This document shows positions 8,957 through 18,000 of a stretch of DNA of 36,242 nucleotides, piece by piece. The notes under the pieces are model-generated. The model did not search any database and had not been told where the DNA came from. It saw only the letters and a program-made list of their open reading frames with translations. Origin of the DNA: Candidatus Hydrogenedentota bacterium (GTDB taxonomy: Bacteria; Hydrogenedentota; Hydrogenedentia; Hydrogenedentales; CAILVY01); NCBI GenBank assembly GCA_029565395.1, contig JAKQOG010000103.1, positions 1 through 36,242 of the forward strand, read 5' to 3'. The position numbers were made by a program, and so were the translations under genes. Every line of letters starts with the position of its first letter. Positions within the stretch are counted from its first letter, which is position 1.

Positions 8957-11900
8957 ATGTCCTTTTTTAACACCAGAATCATTCTTTCAATCCTTTTGGC
9001 ATTGCAGTGTTCCGCCATTGCGCAGACAATGAAGAATCCCAAAGCAGAAACACGGAACGCCGCTGTGGAAGCCTTGGTCAACAGCATGCGGGGATCCGGG
9101 GCGCCGGATGGAGTGCGGGTGTTCAAGGGCTCGGATAACTATGTGCGATCCATAGGGGCGCCTCCCGCATCGTATTTTCCCGTTACGCCGGGTAAAGGGG
9201 CGCCGCCTGCAAACAAGGCCCAAGCGTTTCTTAAGGAAAACCAAAGCGTTTTTATGGATGATTCGGCGGCGGTGGATTTCCGCCCCACAAAGACTAAAAC
9301 CCGTACTTCGCGGTCGTATGTGCGCCTGCAGCAAGACTATTCCGGAATACCGGTATTTGGCGCCGAGGCTACCATTCAATTGGATGCGGCCAACGAGGTT
9401 GTGTTCGCCTTTTCAGATATCAAGCGCGACACCGGGGACCTTGATAATGGTCAGGTTTCACTTTCCCCGGCGCTTTCCGCCTCCGCGGCGGAATCGATCT
9501 CGATCGAGCATATCCAGCAGCCTCCCATTTCCCAGGCGGCTCTCCGCCTCTCCGGTAAAGGGATAATGGAATCTGGTACGGATGGATGGATCGATCCGGC
9601 TCTTCATCTGGAAGCGGCTCCTGCCACGCTCATGATTTTTGCCCCTGAAGTGGTGGGCACTGGCGGTCCCACGCGCTTAGTCTGGCAAACGGTGGTCAGC
9701 GCCATGGATAGCCCTGCGGTTTCGGAGTTTGTCCTGGTGGATGCGCATTCGGGCGAAATCGCATTCCATTACCCTTTGGTCCACACGGCCCTGAACCGGC
9801 AAATCTATGATGCGAACAACACCTCCGACGATCCCGGCACGCTCTTGCGATCGGAAGGTGGCGGCGCCGTCGGCTCACCAGCGGATGTGGACTATGCATA
9901 TGACTATTTCGGCGACACGTATGATTTCTACAATGTGGAGCATGGCCGAGACAGCCTCAACAACGCCGGCATGACATTGAGCGGGACCGTGCGCTATTGC
10001 GATCCGAGTGACACATGCCCGTATGAGAATGCTTTCTGGAGCGACTCGGCCCAGCGGATGTACTTCGGTCAGGATTACGCTTCCGCGGATGATGTGGTCG
10101 GACACGAACTAACGCATGGGGTCACCAGTTATGAATCTAATTTGATCTACTTTAATCAATCGGGTGCGATCAATGAGTCCTTTTCTGATATGTGGGGGGA
10201 GTGGATTGATCAGACAAACGGCGCTGGAACCGACACCTCCGGCGTAAAATGGCTCATGGGCGAAGATTTGCCGATCGGGGCCATCCGTGACATGTCGAAT
10301 CCTCCCGCCTACGGCGACCCGGACAAGATGAGCAGTTCCTATTACAGCGCAAACATTGGAGATGTCGGCGGTGTCCACTACAACAGCGGTATCGGAAATA
10401 AGCTCTGTTACCTGCTGACGGACGGCGGCACATTCAACGGGTACACGGTGAGCGCGCTGGGGATTTCCGCCACGGCGGATCTGATGTACGAATGCGCGGC
10501 AAATCTTCTCACAAGCGCCTCAGACTATTTGGATCTTTATACTCTTTTGCAGCAGGCTGCGGATAATCTTGGATACAGCCAGGCGGACAAGAATAACCTC
10601 GTCAACGCCTGTTTAGCCGTTGAACTGGGAACGGAACCCGCCAAGATGGCTGTAGGCCCGTATGCGGGCACGTGGGGCTTCCCCATGTACACGCTGTATC
10701 ACGATTCCCGAACGCAATCGATCTATCTGGCCAGCGATCTTGGAAGAAGCGGCAATATTACGGCATTGTCGCTGTATGTAACGACCGTGCCGGGGCAAAC
10801 CCTGAATTATTGGACGATCCGGATGAAGACCACATCCTTGAGCGCCTATTCTACCGCCTCCATGGATGCCACGGGATGGACCACCTGTTACCAGGCCAAC
10901 GTAACGATAAGTTCAACAGGCCAAGCCACCTTCACCTTCTCAACGCCTTTCCTGTACGACGGCGCGAGCAATCTCATGATCGATTTCAGCCACAACAACA
11001 CCGGCTATACCACACAAGGAGTCTGCCTCGCCTTTGTTCCCGGAGGGAACCGGACCATTATCGCCGCCAGCGACAGTGCCAACGGCGACCCGCTGACATG
11101 GTCGGGCACTACGTCGCCTACGAAATACTTGTCTACGGCTGTTCCATGCATCGCATTGACGTTCAGTGCGCCCTCGGCAACAGTGACGAATGTCACTTCT
11201 ACGCATGCCAATGGAACGTTTACCACCGGCGAGGTCATCGATATAGATGTCTCTTTCTCCACAACGGTAGATGTGACGGGATCCCCAAGTCTGGAGCTTG
11301 AGACAGGCTCCACCAACCGAATGGCCACCTATCTCAGCGGCTCCGGCACTTCCACCCTTCGATTCCGGTACTCCGTTAGTGCGGGCGACACCTCATCCGA
11401 CCTTGACTACACAAACGGCGGCGCGCTGCAATTCAATGGAGGAACGATCAAAGACACCGCCACGAAAACCAGTGCAACGCTCACCTTGCCCGCGCCCGGC
11501 GCGGCGGGTTCCCTTGGCGCAAACAAAGCAATTGTGATTGACACCGGAGCGCCTGCGGTAACCGTTAATCAGGCGTCCGGGCAGGCAGACCCCGCAACCG
11601 CAGAACCCGTCAATTTCCGGATCCTGTTCAGTGAAGCGATCAATCCGTCAACATTCACATCATCCGATGTATCCATCACCGGAACCGCGGGAGGGACCCC
11701 GTCGGTGGCGCTGACGAGCAGCGACAATATCGACTGGAATGCCGCGGTAAGCGGGTTCACATCGGGCGGAACCGTAATCGCAAGCCTCTCAGCGGGCGTG
11801 TGTGCCGATGTGGCAGGGAACACCAATGCGGCGTCCACCAGTTCGGATAACACGGTAAGCTTACAGTTGCCAAGCACCGTGGATGCCCATTCGAGTCCCC

Positions 11901-12751
11901 AGACGGATTTCGTTCTCGGCAACTGGTATGCCACCGAGGAGGAAAAGGTGAGTGTACTGAAGTTTAAAGTGACCGACCGCGGCGGCGACAGCTTGCCCAC
12001 GTTGATTGATCGCATCATCATCAATGTTTCCGGGACGGCGGGACACGCCAGCCAGGATATTGCCTGGGCGGAACTCCGCGACGCCTCATCGCAAATCACG
12101 ACCGCCGCTTCCATCACGGACGCACAGATTGTTTTCGGATCCGCGCCTAACAGCGACAGTGTGGCGCAGTTGACTGCCGTCTCGGAGAATACCGCTGTTG
12201 AATACACGGTCAATATTTATCTGAACACCACGCTGCTGGGCGAGCATGATCAAACCTATGTGTTCGACATCGCAGAACCGGACATCGGCGCCGATGGCGG
12301 GAGCAGTTCGCCCATGGCGGCGGATTCCGGCGCGATTACACCGGTCACCGGAACGATCTTCATCATGGCCTTGGGCATTTCCATCACGCCGGACTATTGG
12401 AACATCGGTTCAGGGCCGCTGAGTAATGTTGTGGAATCCGGGGCCTTCACGGTCCAGAACCTCGGAAATGTGGCGGAAGACATTTCGATAAAAGGCGATA
12501 ACGGAGCCAATGGCTGGACCCTGCAAAACACCGTTGGCACAAACGCCTTCAAGGTAGAGGCCGACAGCGGCGACGATGGCAGCTATGAGATAGCGCTAAG
12601 CACAAGCGAACAAGTCATGGCGGCAAATCTCGCCGTATCCGGGAGCAGCACCTTCGGACTCCGTTATAACGCGCCGTCCGGAGATACCTGCGGCGGCGGC
12701 ATTGCGCAAGACTTCAGTATAACCCTTAAAGCATCCCGGCATACACCATAA
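8957..12751 (+). CDS. Secreted M4 (thermolysin-like) metalloprotease, multidomain
   Basis: A 1264-residue secreted zinc endopeptidase. Order: signal peptide (about 1-22), an FTP-like propeptide (about 60-270), and the M4 catalytic domain with H383-E384-L-T-H387, third zinc ligand E407 in GAINESFSD and catalytic H474 in GGVHYNSGIGNK. The spacing H383 to E407 is 24, as in thermolysin. Then come a beta domain (about 560-738), two bacterial Ig-like domains (about 740-860 and 867-965), another beta domain (about 975-1130), and a C-terminal domain (1138-1264) homologous to the whole of the next protein. The ATG at 8957 has GGAAGG upstream and starts a normal signal peptide; an upstream Met at 8897 would add 20 non-signal-like residues. 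First gene of a four-gene operon. The mature enzyme presumably acts outside the cell or on its surface. Confidence 0.9.
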   Translation: MSFFNTRIILSILLALQCSAIAQTMKNPKAETRNAAVEALVNSMRGSGAPDGVRVFKGSDNYVRSIGAPPASYFPVTPGKGAPPANKAQAFLKENQSVFMDDSAAVDFRPTKTKTRTSRSYVRLQQDYSGIPVFGAEATIQLDAANEVVFAFSDIKRDTGDLDNGQVSLSPALSASAAESISIEHIQQPPISQAALRLSGKGIMESGTDGWIDPALHLEAAPATLMIFAPEVVGTGGPTRLVWQTVVSAMDSPAVSEFVLVDAHSGEIAFHYPLVHTALNRQIYDANNTSDDPGTLLRSEGGGAVGSPADVDYAYDYFGDTYDFYNVEHGRDSLNNAGMTLSGTVRYCDPSDTCPYENAFWSDSAQRMYFGQDYASADDVVGHELTHGVTSYESNLIYFNQSGAINESFSDMWGEWIDQTNGAGTDTSGVKWLMGEDLPIGAIRDMSNPPAYGDPDKMSSSYYSANIGDVGGVHYNSGIGNKLCYLLTDGGTFNGYTVSALGISATADLMYECAANLLTSASDYLDLYTLLQQAADNLGYSQADKNNLVNACLAVELGTEPAKMAVGPYAGTWGFPMYTLYHDSRTQSIYLASDLGRSGNITALSLYVTTVPGQTLNYWTIRMKTTSLSAYSTASMDATGWTTCYQANVTISSTGQATFTFSTPFLYDGASNLMIDFSHNNTGYTTQGVCLAFVPGGNRTIIAASDSANGDPLTWSGTTSPTKYLSTAVPCIALTFSAPSATVTNVTSTHANGTFTTGEVIDIDVSFSTTVDVTGSPSLELETGSTNRMATYLSGSGTSTLRFRYSVSAGDTSSDLDYTNGGALQFNGGTIKDTATKTSATLTLPAPGAAGSLGANKAIVIDTGAPAVTVNQASGQADPATAEPVNFRILFSEAINPSTFTSSDVSITGTAGGTPSVALTSSDNIDWNAAVSGFTSGGTVIASLSAGVCADVAGNTNAASTSSDNTVSLQLPSTVDAHSSPQTDFVLGNWYATEEEKVSVLKFKVTDRGGDSLPTLIDRIIINVSGTAGHASQDIAWAELRDASSQITTAASITDAQIVFGSAPNSDSVAQLTAVSENTAVEYTVNIYLNTTLLGEHDQTYVFDIAEPDIGADGGSSSPMAADSGAITPVTGTIFIMALGISITPDYWNIGSGPLSNVVESGAFTVQNLGNVAEDISIKGDNGANGWTLQNTVGTNAFKVEADSGDDGSYEIALSTSEQVMAANLAVSGSSTFGLRYNAPSGDTCGGGIAQDFSITLKASRHTP

Positions 12752-12801
12752 GAGAAGAACCTATAATGCAGTTAAACCAACAATAGCAAGGAGACGGGAA
12801 A

Positions 12802-13272
12802 ATGAAGAAGAGCGTATTGATTATGTTGATGGGGTTATGCCTGATAGGTGCGGCTTATCAAGCCCAAGCGGCTGACACGGGCACGATATCGGTCACTGTT
12901 TCGCTGGAATCGGCAATTTCGGTAAGCGTCGCCCCGGGCACATGGAACCTTGGCACGGTAGCCCTGAGCAGCACCTCCGCGGAAGCCTCGTTCACCGCAA
13001 GCATCGGCAACACCGCTTCGAAGCTTGAAATCATTGGCGCGGACGGCGCAGGCGGCTGGACCATCGGCGCCACCCCGGCGGCGGATCGTTTCGCCGTGTC
13101 GGTGACAAGCCCCGCAATTACGCTTACCAAGGCGTATCAGACACTAGCGGCCAGTGTGCCCGCCTATGGAAGCCAGGGCTTCGGGCTCACCTATTCCGCG
13201 CCCACCAGCGATACCAAGGGTGGCGGCGTAGGTCAAGGGTTCACGATAACCGTCAAGGCAAGTGCCCCATAA
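12802..13272 (+). CDS. Small secreted beta-domain protein, WxL-like
   Basis: A 156-residue exported protein with a clear signal peptide (residues 1-24, cleavage likely after AQA). The mature part is Ser/Thr/Ala/Gly-rich with no Cys, and looks all-beta. It shares a full-length domain with the C-terminus of the upstream protease: PGTWNLG versus PDYWNIG, DGAGGWTI versus NGANGWTL, and FGLTYSAP...DTKGGG...FTITVKAS versus FGLRYNAP...DTCGGG...FSITLKAS. The GWT(I/L) motif and N-terminal fixed-pattern strand recall Gram-positive WxL domains, which bind the cell surface; this parallel is inference. The ATG at 12802 follows AAGGAGA. It lies 50 bases after the protease and 36 bases before the Ig chaperone-like gene. 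Confidence 0.75.
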   Translation: MKKSVLIMLMGLCLIGAAYQAQAADTGTISVTVSLESAISVSVAPGTWNLGTVALSSTSAEASFTASIGNTASKLEIIGADGAGGWTIGATPAADRFAVSVTSPAITLTKAYQTLAASVPAYGSQGFGLTYSAPTSDTKGGGVGQGFTITVKASAP

Positions 13273-13308
13273 TAATTTTTGGCGTGGAATCATAGAGTTA
13301 CAGGACGT

Positions 13309-14220
13309 ATGAAAAACGTGCACGTGAAAGGAAGATTCAGAGCGCGTGGATTTCGGTGGATGGCGTTTTCCGCCGCGCTCATGGGCATACTCTGCCAAGC
13401 CGGGGCGGCAAGCCTGAAAGTGTCTCCCGCGCGTTTCATCATTCATGACGTGAAACCGGGCATTCAGTACGACGTCTACAAGGCAACCGGATTGCGCATC
13501 ACACTTTATAATGACGATGACGTAAGCCACTCATGGCTCCTCAGCGTGCATCGTCCCTCGGAGCGTGGAACATGGGAACGAGGTTATGCCGAGATCCCCG
13601 ATGCGCGCTGGTGTTGGTTCGATCGGAACGAAGTTGCCGTCGAACCGCACGGCAAGGCCTATGCGCACCTGTTTCTCAAGGTTCCCGAAAACGAAAAGTA
13701 CTATAACCAGCATTGGGTGGTAACGATGGGCGTGGACGGCAAACCCGGCGCTGGCGGGATTGCGCTGGCGGCGGATATTCGCGCCCAGATAGAAACAACA
13801 AGCAGCCCGGACATGAAAGAGCGGCCCGGCGGACTGCTCGGCATGGTTCCGAGCGCACTCCAGATCGAAAATGCGGCGCCGGGCGCCATCGAGAAAAGAC
13901 AGGTCTCCCTTTACAACAATGACACAAAAGCGCATACCTGCGCGATAACATCCCTGTTCGACGATCCGGCCATCGATCAGAAAGTCTATCTTACCCACCC
14001 CTTCGAGGCTACGCCGGACCCGAAATGGATCACCGTGCCGAAGGAGATCAGCATTGCGCCGGGCGGCGTAAGCGCTTTGGATGTGGAGATACGGCTTCCG
14101 GACGACCCTTCCCTGCTGGGCAAACAATGGGAGTCCATTTTCCTGATTCAGCCCGAGGAGGGCCGGGCAGGTTTTGTGCGCGTACAAGTGAGTATGAAAG
14201 AAACGGCAAAAACGGAGTAA
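13309..14220 (+). CDS. Exported two-domain Ig-like (chaperone/DUF916-like) protein
   Basis: A 303-residue protein with an Arg-rich signal peptide (about 1-34, ending QAGAAS). Two Ig-like domains follow and look like an internal duplication: [13 protein letters not shown]...[19 protein letters not shown]...[14 protein letters not shown] aligns with [13 protein letters not shown]...[17 protein letters not shown]...[14 protein letters not shown]. The opening ([16 protein letters not shown]) resembles periplasmic pilus chaperones and the DUF916 WxL-interacting proteins, both of which are two-domain Ig proteins that bind partner surface proteins. No family was confirmed. The ATG at 13309 follows a weak AGGA; a TTG at 13279 would give a 10-residue extension and is less likely. 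Its place in the operon suggests it handles or anchors the neighbouring secreted proteins. Confidence 0.65.
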   Translation: MKNVHVKGRFRARGFRWMAFSAALMGILCQAGAASLKVSPARFIIHDVKPGIQYDVYKATGLRITLYNDDDVSHSWLLSVHRPSERGTWERGYAEIPDARWCWFDRNEVAVEPHGKAYAHLFLKVPENEKYYNQHWVVTMGVDGKPGAGGIALAADIRAQIETTSSPDMKERPGGLLGMVPSALQIENAAPGAIEKRQVSLYNNDTKAHTCAITSLFDDPAIDQKVYLTHPFEATPDPKWITVPKEISIAPGGVSALDVEIRLPDDPSLLGKQWESIFLIQPEEGRAGFVRVQVSMKETAKTE

Positions 14221-14227
14221 GCGGCGG

Positions 14228-16261
14228 GTGGTTTTGACAACACATAGAGCGGTTTGCGGTTCCTGCGGGGCGGCGTTACTGCTGTGCCTGGTCATGCTCT
14301 GCGCCGCCGCCCAACCGTTCGAAGACACCGCGGTTATCGATGTTTCCGTCGTGTTGGATTCCTCCCCGCCCACGGGAACAGTTTCCATTAATGACGGCGC
14401 ATCGTACACCACCACGCTGAGCGCCACGCTTACACTGAGCGCCAACGATACGCAGACCGGCGTCGCACAGATGCGCTTCAGTAACGGCGGCGCCGGTTGG
14501 AGCGCATGGGAACCGTACGCCACTACAAAATCCTGGCCGCTCGCGTCCGGCGATGACGGCACGCGGACCGTTTACGTGCAGTTCATGGACGGCGTGGGGA
14601 ATCAAAACACGGACACTGCAATCTCCGATACGATCATATATGATGTGAATCCCCCAACGGGTTCCGTCAGCATCAATGGCGGGGTTGATTGGACGAATGA
14701 TACCGCCGCCACGCTCACCATCGCCGCATCGGATTCCGCTTCCGGCCCCGCCGAGATGAGAATCAGCAATGATGGGATTTTCTTCGAGCCTTGGGAACCA
14801 TACATGGCCGCCAAATCGTGGACATTGCCGCCGGGTGAAGGGTCGAAGACGGTTTGGGTCGAGTTCAAGGATCATGCGGGGAACGCAACGGCCACCGAGA
14901 TCAAGGACGACATCGGGCTCGATTCCACGCCGCCGGCTTCGTTTACGCCGACGGCGGACCCCGGCATCTGCACGAACGGTGAGATTCAAGTGACGTTCGA
15001 GACCACTGATGCGCTATCCGGAATCGGGCACTATGAGGTGGCGGTGGATGACGAGACGTATGCCACCGCCGCCAGCCCATACATCGCGGATGCGGCCGTG
15101 CTCGCTGAAGGCGAACACACCGTCCATGTGAAGGCATTCGACCAGGCAGGGAACTCCGTGGGGCCACGCGATGTTTCCATTTACGCAGATGGATCGCCGC
15201 CGGTCATCTTCCTGAACGGATCGTCATATGTCTCCGTGGTGTGCGGAAATGAGTATGTGGAAGAGGGTGCAACCGCGGACGACCTGTGCGCAGGCGATAT
15301 GACGTCCTCTATCGAAATATCGGGAACGGTTGATATCTACACGATGGGTGAATATACACTCATTTATACGGTCAATGATCCGGCCGATAACCCCGCGGAC
15401 CCGGTGTTCCGCACCGTCGAAGTGGTTGGGCCGTGTGGCGAAGGTGAGGGTGTTGTCGAAGGACAAGAAGAGGGGCTCCTGGAAGGCGAGACCGAAGGAC
15501 AAGCCGAAGGCGAAGGTCAAGTCGAAGGCGATATCGAAGGCGTGGCCGAAGGGCAAGAAGAAGGAACGCTGGATGGTGAGATCGAAGGGCAGGAAGAGGG
15601 AACCCTGGAAGGCGAAGTTGAAGGGCAGGAAGAAGGGATAACCGAAGGCCTAAGTGAAGGCGGTGCAGAAGGATTGGTGGAAGGTGTTATTGAAGGTTCT
15701 GAAGAAGGTGTGCCCTCTGAAGGTTCGCCGGAGGAGGGTGAAGGTAGCGAGGAAGGACTTCCTGAAGGCACTGTCGAAGGTTCTTTAGAAGGCGAAGGGC
15801 TGGAAGAAGGGGAAGGTCTGGAAGAAGGCGAGGGCCTGGAAGAAGGGGAAGGTCTGGAAGAAGGGGAAGGGCTGGAAGAAGGAGAAGGTCTGGAAGAAGG
15901 CGAAGGCCTGGAAGAAGGAGAAGGATTGGAAGAAGGTGAGGGATTGGAAGAAGGAGAAGGTGCTATGACGGATGTTCATAGTGCTGACCAAGATGCCGAC
16001 TACCATATCAGCCTCTCCGAACTCCTCCGCATTATTCAATTCTTCAATTCCGGCGGATTCCACTGTCAAACCGGTACTGAAGACGGGTATGCTCCAGGTT
16101 CAGGAGGTGACAACAGTTGCTTACCCCATTCCAGCGACTACAACCCCCAAGACTGGACCATTAGCCTCTCCGAGCTTCTCCGCATGATCCAATTCTTTAA
16201 CTCCGGCGGCTATCATGCCTGTGAAGAGGGCGAAGACGGCTTCTGTCCCGGAGCCATATGA
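14228..16261 (+). CDS. Secreted Ig / DUF5011 / EGE-repeat / EF-hand-like protein
   Basis: A 677-residue exported protein. The GTG at 14228, 8 bases after the previous stop codon, gives a signal peptide of about 28 residues (ends CAAAQ). Domains: two duplicated Ig-like domains (about 38-136 and 137-232, both PPTG(T/S)VSI...WEPY...KSW), a third Ig-like domain (about 235-330), and a DUF5011-like HYR/Ig domain (about 330-400). A Glu/Gly linker (about 402-578) follows, and then a duplicated C-terminal module. That module begins with [12 protein letters not shown], a good 12-residue EF-hand loop (acidic at 1, 3, 5 and 12), and repeats ISLSELLR(I/M)IQFFNSGG. This dockerin-like tail is one I associate with Hydrogenedentota and related bacteria. 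It may be a surface or complex attachment module. Last gene of the operon. Confidence 0.8.
   Translation: MVLTTHRAVCGSCGAALLLCLVMLCAAAQPFEDTAVIDVSVVLDSSPPTGTVSINDGASYTTTLSATLTLSANDTQTGVAQMRFSNGGAGWSAWEPYATTKSWPLASGDDGTRTVYVQFMDGVGNQNTDTAISDTIIYDVNPPTGSVSINGGVDWTNDTAATLTIAASDSASGPAEMRISNDGIFFEPWEPYMAAKSWTLPPGEGSKTVWVEFKDHAGNATATEIKDDIGLDSTPPASFTPTADPGICTNGEIQVTFETTDALSGIGHYEVAVDDETYATAASPYIADAAVLAEGEHTVHVKAFDQAGNSVGPRDVSIYADGSPPVIFLNGSSYVSVVCGNEYVEEGATADDLCAGDMTSSIEISGTVDIYTMGEYTLIYTVNDPADNPADPVFRTVEVVGPCGEGEGVVEGQEEGLLEGETEGQAEGEGQVEGDIEGVAEGQEEGTLDGEIEGQEEGTLEGEVEGQEEGITEGLSEGGAEGLVEGVIEGSEEGVPSEGSPEEGEGSEEGLPEGTVEGSLEGEGLEEGEGLEEGEGLEEGEGLEEGEGLEEGEGLEEGEGLEEGEGLEEGEGLEEGEGAMTDVHSADQDADYHISLSELLRIIQFFNSGGFHCQTGTEDGYAPGSGGDNSCLPHSSDYNPQDWTISLSELLRMIQFFNSGGYHACEEGEDGFCPGAI
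15800..15961 (+). repeat. Nine 18-base tandem repeats encoding LEEGEG
   Basis: Nine in-frame copies of an 18-base unit (consensus CTGGAAGAAGGNGARGGN) encode LEEGEG without interruption. Synonymous third-position changes and CTG/TTG switches show selection on the protein. They end a longer, less regular Glu/Gly region starting near 15436 (EGQEEG, EGEVEG and similar). The coding strand is almost all purine. Confidence 0.95.
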
Positions 16262-16434
16262 TCTTTATCCTGAACGATACCCGTGCTTCATTCAAAGAAA
16301 GAATCCGCCGGTGTCTATAGAGCCCATGTCCATTTGCGCGGGTCGCGGGATATATGATACCCTATACGACTGAATAATCCCTCTTTGTGAGGCTTTTCAA
16401 GCCTTGATGCCATACTTTATGGAAGGTAGATGCT

Positions 16435-17190
16435 TTGAGAACTCCGCTGATCGCCGCAAATTGGAAAATGAACAAGCTGGTGGACGATGCCGTGGCCACG
16501 GCCGGCGCGTTGAAACCGTTGGTGGCGGATGCTGCCGGTGTGGAAATTGTTGTGTGCCCGGTATTTACAGTGTTGCAGGCGGTGGGGAAGGCTCTGGCCG
16601 GATCGAATGTGGCCTTGGGTGCGCAGAATTGCTACACAAAGGAAAGCGGCGCCTTTACGGGAGAGATTTCTCCACAAATGCTGAAAGACGCCGGCTGCAC
16701 CTGGGTCATCATCGGGCATAGTGAACGCCGCCAATATTTCAAAGAAAGTGACGCGTTACTAAATGAGAAACTCCATTTTGCCCTGAAGTCCGGGCTGAAA
16801 GTGATGTTTTGCATCGGTGAAACCCTGGACGAGCGCCAGGGCGGGAGTATGAACGATGTGTTGCGCCGCCAGGTCAACGAAGGGCTCAAGGGCCTGAGCG
16901 AAACGGATTTTGCGAATGTGGCCGTGGCATATGAACCGGTGTGGGCGATTGGCACGGGCGTCACCGCGACTCCCGAACAGGCCGAGGAAGCGCATGCGTT
17001 CGTGCGTGGCCTCGTGGAAGCGCAGTTTGGCAAGAACGTGGCCGAAGGGCTGCGTATTCAATATGGCGGCAGCGTAAAGCCGGACAATGCGGCGGAACTG
17101 ATTGCGAAACCCAATGTGGACGGGTTTCTCGTGGGCGGAGCCTCGTTGAAGGCAGACAGCTTCGCGGGCATCATAAAGGCCGTGTGTTAA
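16435..17190 (+). CDS. tpiA: Triosephosphate isomerase
   Basis: A 251-residue TIM-barrel enzyme interconverting dihydroxyacetone phosphate and glyceraldehyde 3-phosphate in glycolysis and gluconeogenesis, in the cytoplasm. All catalytic residues are visible: K11 in ANWKMN, H95 in IIGHSERR and E167 in AYEPVWAIGTG, plus the phosphate-binding YGGSVKP and LVGGASLK near the C-terminus. The start is a TTG at 16435; the next in-frame Met lies inside the catalytic NWKMN motif, so the TTG is close to certain. GGAAGG lies 8 bases upstream. The gene is followed 22 bases later by secG, a common tpiA-secG pairing, and the two are probably one transcript. Confidence 0.96.
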   Translation: MRTPLIAANWKMNKLVDDAVATAGALKPLVADAAGVEIVVCPVFTVLQAVGKALAGSNVALGAQNCYTKESGAFTGEISPQMLKDAGCTWVIIGHSERRQYFKESDALLNEKLHFALKSGLKVMFCIGETLDERQGGSMNDVLRRQVNEGLKGLSETDFANVAVAYEPVWAIGTGVTATPEQAEEAHAFVRGLVEAQFGKNVAEGLRIQYGGSVKPDNAAELIAKPNVDGFLVGGASLKADSFAGIIKAVC

Positions 17191-17212
17191 CTGCAAAGGG
17201 AATAGAACAATT

Positions 17213-17812
17213 ATGTTGGATGCGATTTTTAGTTGGACAACGCTGTGGTGGATTCTCATCCCGGTGTATTTGATTGCCTGCATCGGGCTGATTTTGGTGG
17301 TGCTGCTGCAAAAGGGAAAAGGCGTTGGTTTCGCGGGAGCATTTGGCGTGGGACCAGGTTCGGAAACCCTCTTCGGGCCACGCTCCGCGAGGACCTTGCC
17401 GCAAAAGCTTACCTATGTCGGCGCGGCGCTTTTCATGATCCTGGCCTTGGTGTTGTCCATGTTGTCGGGCAAAGTAACCAAGGGTGAGGCCCCGGACCTG
17501 GTGGAAAAAGAAACTGTCACCGATAGTGCCGCCTTGGATCAGTTGTTTAATGAGAATGCAAAAGAAGGCGAAGCAGCCAGTACGGCGCCTGCTGCCACAA
17601 CAACCGTGGTAACACCTGCTCCGGCTGCGGAAAGCCCTGCGCCAGCGCCGGCTCTGACCGTGGAAACACCCGCACCTGCTGCGGAAACTCCAGCGGCCCC
17701 AGCCCCGGCGGCGGAAACACCCGCTCCGGCGGCGGAAACTCCGGCGCCTGCACCGGAAACCCCCGCTCCGGCGGCGGAAACCCCGGCGCCTGCGGCTCCT
17801 GCACAGCAATAA
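17213..17812 (+). CDS. secG: Preprotein translocase subunit SecG with Pro/Ala-rich tail
   Basis: SecG is the small accessory subunit of the SecYEG inner-membrane channel. The N-terminal 90 residues are typical: transmembrane helix one (about 10-32), VVLLQKGKG, the conserved GAFGVGPGSETLFG loop, then helix two (about 66-88). The protein is 199 residues, nearly twice the family's usual length, because of a low-complexity tail (about 120-199) built from repeats of ETPAPAA. In the usual SecG topology this tail would lie in the periplasm. It sits behind tpiA and ahead of a hairpin terminator. Confidence 0.92.
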   Translation: MLDAIFSWTTLWWILIPVYLIACIGLILVVLLQKGKGVGFAGAFGVGPGSETLFGPRSARTLPQKLTYVGAALFMILALVLSMLSGKVTKGEAPDLVEKETVTDSAALDQLFNENAKEGEAASTAPAATTTVVTPAPAAESPAPAPALTVETPAPAAETPAAPAPAAETPAPAAETPAPAPETPAPAAETPAPAAPAQQ

Positions 17813-17836
17813 TCCAAGTACAATGTATTTTATTCC

Positions 17837-17872
17837 GGCCCGAAGCGCGATGCTTTGGGCCATTGTTATTTG
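17837..17872 (+). terminator. Probable terminator after secG
   Basis: A 10-base-pair stem with one G-U pair (arms 17837-17846 and 17852-17861, 5-base loop) is followed by the T-rich ATTGTTATTT. It starts 24 bases after the secG stop codon. The T run is interrupted, so strength is uncertain. Confidence 0.55.
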
Positions 17873-18000
17873 GGAACGTTTTGAGGCTCGTGTAGAATAG
17901 AAGGAACAGGCCCTTCCCGTTGGAAGCGGGCCAAGCGCCACGCCGGAATCTGACCGGTTCCAATCAGATGGGGCACGGAACGGATGAGCGGTGGTGCGTA

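Noticed and set aside
13531..14562. A 343-codon minus-strand frame opposite the Ig chaperone-like gene
   Set aside because: It overlaps two well-supported exported genes and has no signal, domain or ribosome binding site of its own.
16324..16434. Possible promoter boxes (TTGCGC and TATGAT) upstream of tpiA
   Set aside because: The spacing is only 13 bases, too short for a sigma-70 promoter.
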